From JBGSKY01 sp041740995 (GTDB taxonomy: Bacteria; Planctomycetota; Planctomycetia; Pirellulales; Pirellulaceae), in the NCBI GenBank assembly GCA_041740995.1, contig JBGSKY010000111.1:1-28700 (forward strand): DNA of 28,700 nt, read 5' to 3'. This document shows positions 7,998-16,336 of the stretch, piece by piece. The translations under genes and the position numbers were made by a program. Each line of letters opens with the position of its first letter. Positions within the stretch are counted from its first letter, which is position 1. The notes under the pieces are model-generated. The model had not been told where the DNA came from. It saw nothing but the letters and a program-made list of their open reading frames with translations, and ran no database searches.

Positions 7998-8088
7998 GAA
8001 AAACCGGACGGCTTGCGCCGTGCCGCTTACAATGCTTCGCATTTCTTTGACCAACCTTAACGGAACGGGCGCAAGCCCTCCGGTTCTA
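7998..8088 (-). repeat. 92-base palindromic repeat, copy A2
   Basis: Starts 116 bases after copy A1, the same period as between B1 and B2. It shares CCGGACGGCTTGCGCCGT and the end CGGGCGCAAGCCCTCCGG with the family. Its outer arm ends are degraded (GAAAAACC and GGTTCTAC). A further short arm piece, CCCTCCGGTTCTTC, follows at 8094-8107. Confidence 0.88.
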
Positions 8089-8107
8089 CCTATCCCTCCG
8101 GTTCTTC

Positions 8108-8560
8108 TGACAACGCCAATGTCTACCGGCCCAAAGAACAAGTGAGAAGTTAAGCCTGAAGTTTCGAGAAAAAGTTCTCAGTTTTTTTCCGCGGAAGAGT
8201 GTCGATCATTTTCGGCAGTCAGTGACAACGCTGGCGACGCATCAAACTCGGCGTTGAGGCCAACGAATCCCGGTTGATCCGAGCGAACTCTGCTCGCGCA
8301 AATTAAGTCCCGAATACTCGCGGGCTTTGATGCGGTCGCTACATCAAAACAATGGAAGAATCTTGACGCTATTGAGCGAGCAATTGCGTTTTGAAACCAG
8401 CCCGCTATCTCGACCAATGGTTTTGTAAGTTTGAAAAGGCGGACGATGGAGCGATTGTTTGACTTGGGATTGTTGAACGCAAACTGGTAAGCTGTGACGG
8501 CACAAGTCGCTTTCTAATATTTCAAAACAACAAACTTGTCTCGCGCTTCTAAATAGGGTG
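8108..8560. other. Non-coding stretch before the nuo promoter
   Basis: About 450 bases between the repeats and the promoter. Minus-strand frames of 79 codons exist here (8178-8417 and 8344-8583) but show no recognisable motifs, signal peptide or family resemblance, and I do not call them genes. No RNA gene is seen. Confidence 0.4.
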
Positions 8561-8588
8561 ATGACAAGGCTGGCGAAGCGCATACAAT
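8561..8588 (+). promoter_or_regulatory. Putative sigma-70-type promoter of the nuo operon
   Basis: ATGACA at 8561-8566 (5 of 6 to TTGACA), a 16-base spacer, and TACAAT at 8583-8588 (5 of 6 to TATAAT). Transcription would start near 8595, about 50 bases before the GTG of nuoA and just before the palindromic operator. Confidence 0.5.
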
Positions 8589-8600
8589 ACCAACGAGGAC

Positions 8601-8620
8601 TTTGTGAAAGTTTTCACAAA
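8601..8620. promoter_or_regulatory. Palindromic operator, Rex-like (or CRP/FNR-like)
   Basis: TTTGTGAAAGTTTTCACAAA: perfect 9-base arms around a GT centre. It contains TTGTGAA-N4-TTCACAA, which is the operator pattern of Rex, the repressor that reads the NADH/NAD+ ratio and controls nuo and cyd genes in actinobacteria and other groups. It also fits TGTGA-N6-TCACA, the CRP/FNR-family pattern, so sequence alone cannot separate the two. It lies roughly at +6 to +25 of the predicted transcript, a position suited to repression, which favours Rex (inference). Confidence 0.65.
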
Positions 8621-8646
8621 CTTTAATAACTCGCAAGAGCCGTGTC

Positions 8647-9027
8647 GTGCCAAGTCAGCTACCGATTCTGATTTATTTGCTCGCCGTGATTGGATTCGCA
8701 GCGATCTCGCTAATTTTGCCGCATTTGGTGGCTCCTAGCAGACCAAGTCGCGTTAAGGATATGCCCTACGAATCGGGTATGGACCCGGTTGGTGACGCTC
8801 GAAAGCCGCTGGACATCAAGTTTTATCTGATGGCGATTTTGTTCTTGGTTTTCGACGTCGAACTGCTGTTTCTCTATCCGTGGGCGGTGGCATTACGCAG
8901 CCCCGATGGTGTTCCGGAGGCCTACCATGTTCCAGTCTTCATCGTATTGATGCTACTTCTCGTAACGCTTGTCTTGGCCTATTTGGTCGCAATGCGGAAA
9001 GGGGTTTTCGAATGGCGTCGAAAGTAA
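8647..9027 (+). CDS. nuoA: NADH-quinone oxidoreductase subunit A
   Basis: 126 residues with GTG as start codon. This is the small membrane subunit at the joint between the peripheral and membrane arms of complex I. Three transmembrane segments are visible: residues about 5-27, 59-80 and 96-116. The family signature is clear: MPYESGMDPVGDARKPLDIK, and FYLMAILFLVFDVELLFLYP with the conserved FDVE acidic pair in helix 2. Length is usual for the family. It is the first gene of the 14-gene operon and follows the promoter and palindromic operator directly; the ribosome site is weak (AAGAG). It overlaps nuoB by 16 bases, so the two are translationally linked. Confidence 0.97.
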   Translation: MPSQLPILIYLLAVIGFAAISLILPHLVAPSRPSRVKDMPYESGMDPVGDARKPLDIKFYLMAILFLVFDVELLFLYPWAVALRSPDGVPEAYHVPVFIVLMLLLVTLVLAYLVAMRKGVFEWRRK

Positions 9028-9614
9028 ACAAACAATTGGGAGATAACTTCTTCCTAACTCGGTTGGACGCGGCTGCTTCGTGGGCGCGAGCCAACAGTCT
9101 CTGGCCAATGCCATTTGCGACGGCGTGCTGCGGCATCGAATTGATGTCAGCATCGGCGTCGAAGCACGATTTGTCGCGGTTTGGAAGCGAAGTCATGCGG
9201 TTTTCGCCGCGGCAGTGCGATTTGTTGATCGTGGCCGGTCGAGTGGTTATGAAAATGTTGCCAGTCATGCAACGTATTTGGTTGCAAATGCCTGAACCGA
9301 AGTGGTGCATTTCCATGGGCGCTTGTGCCTGTTCGGGTGGAGTGTTTGATACTTACGCGGTAGTGCAAGGTATCGATCGTTTCATCCCAGTTGACATGTA
9401 CATCCCTGGCTGTCCTCCACGACCGGAGCAACTGATTCGCGGAATTATCGATTTGCAAGAGAAGATCATGCAATCGGGAACGTACAACGCCAGAGAGTTT
9501 CGCAGTCGCGATAATCCGGAGGGGCCAGGTCGCTTTGACGAGGGCGAGCTACTTCGAATTCGGGAGCGAAACACGTTGGATCTTCAGGAGCCGGACTACG
9601 ATCCAGTTCATTAG
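9012..9614 (+). CDS. nuoB: NADH-quinone oxidoreductase subunit B
   Basis: 200 residues. It carries the terminal 4Fe-4S cluster N2, which passes electrons to quinone. Ligands visible: the adjacent pair Cys39-Cys40 in ATACCGIELM, Cys105 in SMGACACSGG, and Cys134 in PGCPPRPE. The ATG at 9012 lies inside the end of nuoA and is preceded by a good ribosome site, GGAAAGGGG at 8996-9004; this decides the start, because the frame stays open further upstream inside nuoA. The charged C-terminal part beyond residue 160 is somewhat longer than the minimal family core. It forms the quinone pocket together with NuoD and NuoH. Confidence 0.97.
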   Translation: MASKVNKQLGDNFFLTRLDAAASWARANSLWPMPFATACCGIELMSASASKHDLSRFGSEVMRFSPRQCDLLIVAGRVVMKMLPVMQRIWLQMPEPKWCISMGACACSGGVFDTYAVVQGIDRFIPVDMYIPGCPPRPEQLIRGIIDLQEKIMQSGTYNAREFRSRDNPEGPGRFDEGELLRIRERNTLDLQEPDYDPVH

Positions 9615-9673
9615 TCTTTGTTGCGACTGCGTTTGGTCCATAGTTTTTATAAGTAGTAGCCCAAGAGAGTTTC

Positions 9674-10165
9674 ATGGTTGAGTCGGCGATCGCTGAAAAA
9701 TTTGCAACGACCAAATTCGCTTGGTCGGAATTTCGTGACCAAAAGCGAGTGGTTGTTCCCGCGGAGCGATTGTGGGACCTCCTGAAATTTTGCTGTACTG
9801 AATTAAAATTCAATCAGTTGACTGATTTAACGGCCGTTGACCACTTGGAAACGCCTGATGCGACCGATCGTTTTGAGGTTGTTTATTTTCTGCTCGAAGT
9901 CGAATCAGGAAAACGTCTGCAGATCAGTACATTTATCAACGAGCCTGATTTAGTTCTACCGACAGCGACGAACATTTGGTCAGGTGCGGACTGGCTGGAG
10001 CGCGAGTGTTACGACATGTTTGGTGTCGTGTTTAAAGGCCATCCGAATTTTAAACGCTTGCTTTTGCCACAGGAGTTTGCATCGTTTCCGCTGCGTAAGG
10101 ATTATCCGCAGCAAGGTCGCGGCGAGCGTCACAATTTCCCTGTAATTACACGAGCCGAAGGTTAA
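9674..10165 (+). CDS. nuoC: NADH-quinone oxidoreductase subunit C
   Basis: 163 residues. This is the 30-kDa-type subunit of the peripheral arm, without a cofactor; it packs against NuoD. Signature: the F-x-V-V-Y-F-L-L block near 75-82, WSGADWLERECYDMFGVVF (about 102-120), and the C-terminal LPLR-type end FPLRKDYPQQGRGE. It is separate from NuoD, not fused as in enterobacteria. ATG 9674 follows CCAAGAGAG, a usable ribosome site. The 59-base gap after nuoB contains nothing notable. Confidence 0.95.
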   Translation: MVESAIAEKFATTKFAWSEFRDQKRVVVPAERLWDLLKFCCTELKFNQLTDLTAVDHLETPDATDRFEVVYFLLEVESGKRLQISTFINEPDLVLPTATNIWSGADWLERECYDMFGVVFKGHPNFKRLLLPQEFASFPLRKDYPQQGRGERHNFPVITRAEG

Positions 10166-10202
10166 GCGAATCTCTGCTTGATTGCAGAACGGAATTGAAC
10201 TT

Positions 10203-11426
10203 ATGGCATTAGAATTAATCGATAGTCCCGACCTGATGGACGCGCAAAAACGTGAAGGTTCGTGGACTTTGAATTTCGGTCCGCAGCATCCGGCAACGCA
10301 TACGACACTGCGATTGGTTTTGCAGCTCGACGGCGAGACGGTCGTCGACGCAGAGCCAGACATTGGTTTCTTGCACAGCGGCTTTGAGAAGCTTGGCGAA
10401 TCGCTCGACTTTAATCAGTACGTTACGATTGTCGATCGAATGAACTACATTTCGCCAATGGCTAATGAGATTGCGTGGCATCATGCGGTGGAGAAACTGA
10501 TCGGGATTGATTTGACGCCGCGCTGTAAATATATCCGAACGATTTTTGCGGAGCTGATGAGAATTCATGATCATTTGCTCTGCTTGGGTGCATGCGTTTT
10601 AGATCTTGGTGGCGTGACAGCGTTTATGTACGCGTTCAACGAACGCGAAGCGATCTATGAGATTTGCGAACGAGCGTCTGGCCAGCGATTTCATACTTCT
10701 TATACGCGGGTCGGTGGGTTGCTGTACGACGTGACCGACGATTGGGTCGCGATGGTGCGAAAGTTCGTTAAGTCCTTTCCTAGGGCCTATGACGATTTCT
10801 CCGGTCTGGTGATGAAGAACCGAATTTTCGTCGAACGTACTCGCGGCGTTGGATTGCTGACTCGTGAACAAGCGATCGCTGGCGGAGCAACGGGGCCGGT
10901 GGCGCGAGCGAGCGGAGTCGAGCGCGACCTGCGACGCGACGAACCTTATTTGGCCTACAACGATTTTGATTTCGATATTTGTTGTGCTCGCGGAGGCGAT
11001 TGTTACGCGAGATTCCAGGTCCGCATGATGGAGATGCAACAGTCGATCAAGATCATCGAACAGGCGATTGAGAATTTGCCGGGCGGGCCAATCTTTGTTG
11101 AAGACAATGGCAAGTCGGGGTTGCCGGACAAGACTGAGGTGTATCGCAGCATCGAAGGGCTGATTCACCATTTCGAAAACATCATGCCCAATCGCCAGAT
11201 GGATGTCCCGAACGAATCAATCTATGCCGCAACGGAATCGCCCAACGGTGAACTGGGATACTACATTGTCGGCAATGGAACTTTTAAAGCTTACCGAGCG
11301 CGGACGCGTCCGCCATCTTTGCTTCACTTTGCTCTTTTCCCGTTGATGATGCGGGGTTGTATGTTGAGCGACGTGGTGGCAGTTTTGGGAAGCATCAACA
11401 TTATTGCTGCGGAGCTGGATCGATGA
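10203..11426 (+). CDS. nuoD: NADH-quinone oxidoreductase subunit D
   Basis: 407 residues. This is the 49-kDa-type subunit, derived from the large subunit of NiFe hydrogenases but without its metal site; it forms the quinone-binding chamber with NuoB. Signature: LNFGPQHPATHTTLRLVLQLDGE (read in parts near 23-45), the DPDIGFLH-like block AEPDIGFLHSGFEK, NYISPMANE, and the conserved C-terminal end DVVAVLGSINIIAAELDR, whose final D-R is typical. I chose ATG 10203 over a TTG at 10182. Its stop codon overlaps the nuoE start (ATGA at 11423-11426). Confidence 0.96.
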   Translation: MALELIDSPDLMDAQKREGSWTLNFGPQHPATHTTLRLVLQLDGETVVDAEPDIGFLHSGFEKLGESLDFNQYVTIVDRMNYISPMANEIAWHHAVEKLIGIDLTPRCKYIRTIFAELMRIHDHLLCLGACVLDLGGVTAFMYAFNEREAIYEICERASGQRFHTSYTRVGGLLYDVTDDWVAMVRKFVKSFPRAYDDFSGLVMKNRIFVERTRGVGLLTREQAIAGGATGPVARASGVERDLRRDEPYLAYNDFDFDICCARGGDCYARFQVRMMEMQQSIKIIEQAIENLPGGPIFVEDNGKSGLPDKTEVYRSIEGLIHHFENIMPNRQMDVPNESIYAATESPNGELGYYIVGNGTFKAYRARTRPPSLLHFALFPLMMRGCMLSDVVAVLGSINIIAAELDR

Positions 11427-11902
11427 GCGAGTTAAGCGAAGATACAAAACAAAAGATCCGCGATCACTTCAAAGATTATCCAACCAAACAAGCGGTCACA
11501 CTGCCAGCGTTGCACATGATCCAAGATCAAAAGCGATGCGTGTCCAACGATGCGATCAAAGAGGTCGCAGAGCTTCTGGAGCTCTCCGCATCACAAGTTC
11601 ACGACACTCTTTCTTTTTACGGCTATTTTCGAACTGAAGAAAACCCGATTGGTCAAAAACGCATTTGGGTTTGTCGATCGTTGCCGTGCATGTTGCGAGG
11701 TGGCGAAGAGCTGTTGGCGGAACTTTGCGAGCGTTGGAATCTTCTGCCCGGCGGGACTACGCCGGACGGCAAAGTGACCTTGGAGCTCGCGGAATGCTTG
11801 GGCGCCTGCGATGGTGCTCCTTGTATTTTGGTCGATGACGAATTGTCGCTGAATATGACGGTCGATAAAGTCGAGTCCGATGTAGCGGAGATGTTTCGAT
11901 AA
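11423..11902 (+). CDS. nuoE: NADH-quinone oxidoreductase subunit E
   Basis: 159 residues. This is the 24-kDa-type thioredoxin-fold subunit of the NADH-oxidising module, holding the 2Fe-2S cluster N1a. Ligands visible: Cys84 and Cys89 (C-x4-C in VCRSLPC), Cys125 and Cys129 (C-x3-C in ECLGAC). The helical N-terminal part (residues 1-75) matches the family. ATG 11423 overlaps the nuoD stop by 4 bases, with GGAG a few bases upstream. The upstream frame inside nuoD is not used. Its presence with nuoF and nuoG shows this is an NADH-linked enzyme, not the 11-subunit form that lacks the NADH module. Confidence 0.96.
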   Translation: MSELSEDTKQKIRDHFKDYPTKQAVTLPALHMIQDQKRCVSNDAIKEVAELLELSASQVHDTLSFYGYFRTEENPIGQKRIWVCRSLPCMLRGGEELLAELCERWNLLPGGTTPDGKVTLELAECLGACDGAPCILVDDELSLNMTVDKVESDVAEMFR

Positions 11903-13236
11903 TGGAAAATGGAACTTTCGAACCGGTTTTGCTGAAACGCATCCACCAAAAGGACAGCGATAAGCTAGCGACATACAAAGCTGACGGCGGCTATCAAGCA
12001 CTAAAAAAAGCGTTGGCGATGAAGCCTGAAGAAGTCATCGATGTGGTGAAGGCGTCGGGTTTGCGCGGGCGTGGCGGAGCTGGATTTCCGACGGGTTTAA
12101 AGTGGACGTTCTTGCCAAAGAACGTCGAAGGCCCGATTTACATGTGCATCAACGGTGACGAGAGCGAGCCGGGCACGTTCAACAATCGAATTTTGATCGA
12201 AGAAGACCCGCATCAAGTTCTCGAAGGAATCGTTATTGGTTCGTACGCAACCAAGGCGACGCGAGTCTACTTTTATCTACGATATGAATACGGCCGCTGC
12301 TATCGAACGCTGAAGAAAGCGGTCGATGAAATGTACGCTAACAATTTGCTTGGCAAGAACATTTTAGGGTCAGGCTATGATCTTGATATCGTCTTGCATC
12401 GCGGCGCGTGCGCTTACATTTGCGGTGAAGAAACAGGGCTGATTGAATCATTAGAAGGCAAACGAGCTTGGCCGCGAATTAAGCCGCCGTTTCCAGCTAT
12501 CGAAGGTGCGTTTCGCCGTCCAACAGTGGTCAACAATGTCGAGACGATGGCTTGTGTGACTCACATTCTGCAGCACGGACCGGAGTGGTTTCAATCGATG
12601 GGGATCGCCAAAGATGCGAACAACCCTCGCGATGCGGGATCTTATGGGCCAAAGCTGTATTGCGTTTCGGGGCATGTAAACAAGCCAGGACTTTACGAGT
12701 TGCCGCTAGGCGTTACAGCCCGCGAGTTGATTGATGTCCATGCAGGCGGAGTTTGGAAAGGTCGCAAAGCCAAAGCAGTTGTACCTGGCGGGATCAGCAT
12801 GGGCTTTATGTCCGGTGACGAACTCGATACGAAACTCGATTTTTCTGGTCCGGGAACGGTTGGTTGTTTGGGCCTCGGGACCGCAGCAGTCATTGTCTTG
12901 GACGACGAAACATCGATGATTGATGCGCTTTACAACTGCTGTCGTTTTTTTGCGCATGAATCGTGCGGCCAGTGTACTCCGTGCCGCGAAGGAACCGCAT
13001 GGTCGACAAAGATTCTGGAGCGTATTCGTGCCGGGCATGGCAAGCTGTCGGACTTGGATACACTGCAAGAAATTTCGGCCACGATCGGCACCATTCCTGG
13101 TACAACCATTTGCGGACTTGCTGACGGAGCCGCTTGGCCGATCAAAACAGCGCTGAAAAAGTTCCGGCCTGAATTCGAAGAGTATATCAAGTCTGGAAAA
13201 CGAAGCGAATCCAAAGTATTGGCTGGCGCTCACTGA
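11902..13236 (+). CDS. nuoF: NADH-quinone oxidoreductase subunit F
   Basis: 444 residues. This is the 51-kDa-type subunit, the site of NADH oxidation: it binds NADH, FMN and the 4Fe-4S cluster N3. Seen: the FMN/NADH glycine-rich loop GRGGAGFPTG (56-65), GDESEPGTF (85-93), ICGEETGLIESLEG (from 173), and the N3 ligands Cys355, Cys358 and Cys361 in SCGQCTPC with Cys404 in TTICGLADG. Length is usual. The start overlaps the nuoE stop by one base (TAATG), a sign of coupled translation. Confidence 0.97.
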   Translation: MENGTFEPVLLKRIHQKDSDKLATYKADGGYQALKKALAMKPEEVIDVVKASGLRGRGGAGFPTGLKWTFLPKNVEGPIYMCINGDESEPGTFNNRILIEEDPHQVLEGIVIGSYATKATRVYFYLRYEYGRCYRTLKKAVDEMYANNLLGKNILGSGYDLDIVLHRGACAYICGEETGLIESLEGKRAWPRIKPPFPAIEGAFRRPTVVNNVETMACVTHILQHGPEWFQSMGIAKDANNPRDAGSYGPKLYCVSGHVNKPGLYELPLGVTARELIDVHAGGVWKGRKAKAVVPGGISMGFMSGDELDTKLDFSGPGTVGCLGLGTAAVIVLDDETSMIDALYNCCRFFAHESCGQCTPCREGTAWSTKILERIRAGHGKLSDLDTLQEISATIGTIPGTTICGLADGAAWPIKTALKKFRPEFEEYIKSGKRSESKVLAGAH

Positions 13237-13305
13237 CGTGCAACGACCATTCGATTGCAACCTATTGATCCATTATTTACCACGACCTTTAACCTGAACA
13301 TCGCT

Positions 13306-15030
13306 ATGCCGACGGTCATCGTCAACGATATAGAAGTCGAAGCGGGCCCGAAAGAGAACCTGATCCAAGCCGCGCGTCGCGCCGGAGTGGAAGTGCCGCA
13401 TTATTGTTGGCATGAGGAGCTGTCGGTCGTCGCTTCGTGTCGCATGTGCTTGGTCGAGTGCGGAGAACGAAAAGAGGACGGCTCGGTGGTCATGGGTCCC
13501 AAGCTGGTGCCGGCTTGCCAAACCCCCGTTCGCGACAACGTCGTTGTAAAAACCGATACAGAAAAGGTCCGTAGCGCTCAGGGCATGACGCTTGAGTATT
13601 TGTTGCTTAATCATCCGCTAGATTGTTCGATCTGTGATCAAGCTGGCGAATGCTATCTGCAGGACTACACGTACAAGTTCGGTAAGGCGCACAGTCGTTT
13701 AGACGAACCAAAAGTTCAACGATTGGACAAGTACCATATCGGTGATCAGATCGCTTTGTTCACTGATCGCTGCGTAATGTGCACGCGTTGCGTTCGCTTT
13801 ACCCGAGAAATTAGCGGTACGGCCGAATTGCAAGTGGTCTCGCGTGGCAGTGTCGAAGAAATTGATGTATTTGCAGACCAGCCCTGTAATAACAAGTTAG
13901 CTGGAAATGTCGTCGATCTTTGTCCGGTCGGTGCGCTGTGCAGCAAAGACTTTCTCTACAAGAAACGTGTCTGGTGGCTGAAGTCGCAGGAAAGTGTTTG
14001 CGCAGGCTGTTCAACCGGTTGCAGTATCGAGGCTGACCAGAACGAGAATAAGGTCTATCGACTGCGACCAAGAGCGAACCCACTGGCTCAAGGACATTTC
14101 ATGTGCGATGAAGGCCGATTTGGATTCAAGTACATTCACGATGACTCGCGAATCAAACGCCCCATCGTCAAAGATGCAGTTCGCGTCAGCCTAGATGCGG
14201 CGAAGAGTCCGTCGAACGGAAACGGCAAACTTGCGTCGGATTTGTCTTATGCTGATCCTTGGATTGAGACTTTGGCGTTAACACGACGCGCGATCGCAAA
14301 GGCTATCGGCAAAAACGCGTCCGGCTTTACCGCTCTGCTCTCGCCAATGATGACCGTTGAAGAAGCTTATCTGCTGGCGAACTACCTGAAGTCATTGAAC
14401 AAGTCGGTTCGATTGGCGATGGGTCCAGTACCTGAAGTGGGTGTTGACGATGTTTATCCTAAGGATCCCAAAGGTAAAGCAGTCGACGCGAAAGACGCGA
14501 AGTTCATCATCCGTGCTGAAAAAGCGCCCAATCGTCGCGGCGTCGAAATGGTGCTGAAGCATTTTGAGGGCAAGGTCATATCGTTCAACGAAGTCGTCAA
14601 TTCTCGAAGCCAAATTGAAGCGATCTATATTGTCGGTGGCTATCCGCCTGGCTGGGTCACTGACAAAATGATGCAGCTTACCGAGTCGATCGGACTGGTG
14701 ATTGTTCAGGATATTTTAACTTCTGGTTTAACCGAGCGAGCGGATATCGTTTTGGCCGGTGGAAGCTTCCTTGAAAAGGATGGTTGCTTCATCAATTACA
14801 AGTCGCTTGTTCAAGCGGTCAAACCGGCAATTAGATCGCCGGGAGACGCTAGGCAGGATGGCCGCGTGTTGATGGAACTGTGTGAACGCAAAGGGCTGTA
14901 TAACGCTCGAGTTTTGCGACAAGAAATCGCTGCAAAGATTCCGAGCCTGGCGGCGTTAGCGATCGGCGATCTGGGAGAGAATGGTATTTCGTTGGCAACC
15001 AAGAGCGCGCCGAGTATGGCGATGACTTAG
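13306..15030 (+). CDS. nuoG: NADH-quinone oxidoreductase subunit G
   Basis: 574 residues. This is the large Fe-S subunit of the peripheral arm. All ligand sets can be read: N1b (Cys34, 45, 48, 71), N5 (His103, Cys107, 110, 116), N4 (Cys156, 159, 162, 206) and also the optional N7 cluster (C-x2-C-x3-C-x27-C: Cys232, 235, 239, 267), known from E. coli and Thermus but absent in many bacteria and in mitochondria. The C-terminal molybdopterin-oxidoreductase-like part is short, about 300 residues, whereas NuoG often exceeds 680 residues. ATG 13306 (MPTVIVNDIE) starts exactly at the ferredoxin-like fold; a TTG at 13255 in frame would add an unlikely leader. Confidence 0.95.
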   Translation: MPTVIVNDIEVEAGPKENLIQAARRAGVEVPHYCWHEELSVVASCRMCLVECGERKEDGSVVMGPKLVPACQTPVRDNVVVKTDTEKVRSAQGMTLEYLLLNHPLDCSICDQAGECYLQDYTYKFGKAHSRLDEPKVQRLDKYHIGDQIALFTDRCVMCTRCVRFTREISGTAELQVVSRGSVEEIDVFADQPCNNKLAGNVVDLCPVGALCSKDFLYKKRVWWLKSQESVCAGCSTGCSIEADQNENKVYRLRPRANPLAQGHFMCDEGRFGFKYIHDDSRIKRPIVKDAVRVSLDAAKSPSNGNGKLASDLSYADPWIETLALTRRAIAKAIGKNASGFTALLSPMMTVEEAYLLANYLKSLNKSVRLAMGPVPEVGVDDVYPKDPKGKAVDAKDAKFIIRAEKAPNRRGVEMVLKHFEGKVISFNEVVNSRSQIEAIYIVGGYPPGWVTDKMMQLTESIGLVIVQDILTSGLTERADIVLAGGSFLEKDGCFINYKSLVQAVKPAIRSPGDARQDGRVLMELCERKGLYNARVLRQEIAAKIPSLAALAIGDLGENGISLATKSAPSMAMT

Positions 15031-15041
15031 AGCCTCTTCGA

Positions 15042-15058
15042 AAAGGGATCGGCCCTTT
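15042..15058. repeat. Small stem-loop between nuoG and nuoH
   Basis: AAAGGG (15042-15047) pairs with CCCTTT (15053-15058) across a 5-base loop, 12 bases after the nuoG stop in the longest gap of the operon (102 bases). It could stabilise mRNA ends or attenuate transcription between the peripheral-arm and membrane-arm genes; there is no adjacent T-run. Confidence 0.35.
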
Positions 15059-15132
15059 GATGGAACCCGGAAGCAAAGACGCTTTCGCAGATTTTAAACT
15101 TTTAAAACTTACTTGACTGGATTCTCAATCGT

Positions 15133-16290
15133 ATGTGGTCCGAGCTTTGGCCGACTTTAGGAGCGATTGGCGTCATTTTGGCGTTCGTTCCGATACTCGG
15201 TTTATACATGACGTTTATCGAGCGGAAACTTTCTGCAGCGGTTCAGGATCGAATCGGCCCAAATCGCGTCGGACCTTTTGGATTGCTGCAAGCAGTTGCT
15301 GACGGGATCAAGATCTTCCTTAAAGAGCAAGTCATTCCGGAGCACGTACACAAAGCTCTTTATCTCGTCGCGCCGACGTTCAGTTTGATGACTGCGATGT
15401 TCGCCTTGGTAGTCATGCCTTTCGGTCCAGTACCAGTCGATTACGAATCAGGATTCCGTTTCATCGTTGCTCCTGGCGTCGATATTGGCCTGCTGATGAT
15501 GTTTGCAATCAGCAGCCTTTCAGCCTACGGAATTATTCTCGGCGGCTGGGCGTCGAACAATAAGTATTCACTTTATGGAGCGATTCGATCTTGTGCCCAG
15601 TTCATCAGCTATGAAATTCCGATGGGGTTGTCGGTAATCGGCATCGTCGCGGCGGCCGGTTCGCTGAACATCGAGACAATTGTCGCTTCGCAAGGCGACG
15701 GAATCATGGGTTGGAACTGCTGGTGGCAACCGCTGGCCTTGTTGCTGTTTTTTACGAGCGCTTTGGCGGAAACCAATCGGTTGCCGTTTGACTTGCCCGA
15801 ATGCGAACAAGAACTGGTCGGCGGATTTCACACTGAGTACGGCGGAATTAAATTTGTGCTCTTTTTCTTAGCGGAGTACACGCACGTCGTAACAATCAGC
15901 TTCATGACGGTGCTCCTGTTTTTTGGTGGTTGGAGCTTTTTAGGGATCGAAGGCGCGGGCGATGGGACGTTGGCGGCAAATCTGTTGCGCGTTTTGATTT
16001 TGTTAGTCAAAGTTTCAATGGTCGTCATATTCATCATGCTTCTAAGATGGGCTTTACCGCGTTTCCGATTCGACCAATTGATGGGTCTCGCTTGGAAGGG
16101 TTTAATTCCGTTGGGCTTGTTGAATCTGCTTTCGGTCGCGATAGCCCTGAGCTTCAAACTGCCGACTTGGCCGTTGCCAATTTTTGCACTGATCTTTTTG
16201 TTGGTCGGCGGCATGATCAACGTCCAACAGTTGCGAAAGAAAATACGCAGTACGCAAAATACTGCCGCCAGTGAGCCAGCGATCGTTTAA
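15133..16290 (+). CDS. nuoH: NADH-quinone oxidoreductase subunit H
   Basis: 385 residues, with eight or more transmembrane helices. This membrane subunit shapes the quinone tunnel and links the redox arm to the pumping arm. Signatures: TFIERKLSAAVQDRIGPNRV (33-52), GPFGLLQAVADGIKIFLKE directly after, and LAETNRLPFDLPECEQELV followed by GGFHTEYGG, which carry the conserved acidic residues facing the quinone channel. It is slightly longer than the usual 320-350 residues because of a loop and a charged C-terminal tail (KKIRSTQNTAASEP). ATG 15133. Confidence 0.97.
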   Translation: MWSELWPTLGAIGVILAFVPILGLYMTFIERKLSAAVQDRIGPNRVGPFGLLQAVADGIKIFLKEQVIPEHVHKALYLVAPTFSLMTAMFALVVMPFGPVPVDYESGFRFIVAPGVDIGLLMMFAISSLSAYGIILGGWASNNKYSLYGAIRSCAQFISYEIPMGLSVIGIVAAAGSLNIETIVASQGDGIMGWNCWWQPLALLLFFTSALAETNRLPFDLPECEQELVGGFHTEYGGIKFVLFFLAEYTHVVTISFMTVLLFFGGWSFLGIEGAGDGTLAANLLRVLILLVKVSMVVIFIMLLRWALPRFRFDQLMGLAWKGLIPLGLLNLLSVAIALSFKLPTWPLPIFALIFLLVGGMINVQQLRKKIRSTQNTAASEPAIV

Positions 16291-16336
16291 GCAAGTCGTT
16301 TTTCGCCGAGAGGCACTAAGACTGAGTTAGTCCAAT

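Noticed and set aside
7882..8107. CRISPR array as explanation of the repeats
   Set aside because: Only two units per site, the units are 92-base palindromes and the 24-base spacers are related to each other, not unique.
8178..8583. Two small minus-strand frames before nuoA
   Set aside because: No ribosome site, no recognisable motif and composition unlike the true genes; one overlaps the likely nuo promoter.
10599..11171. Minus-strand frame of 190 codons within nuoD
   Set aside because: Antisense shadow of a strongly conserved gene; no motif of its own.
15031..15132. A small gene or operon break between nuoG and nuoH
   Set aside because: The gap is only 102 bases with a weak hairpin and no promoter-like pair; the gene order continues without change.
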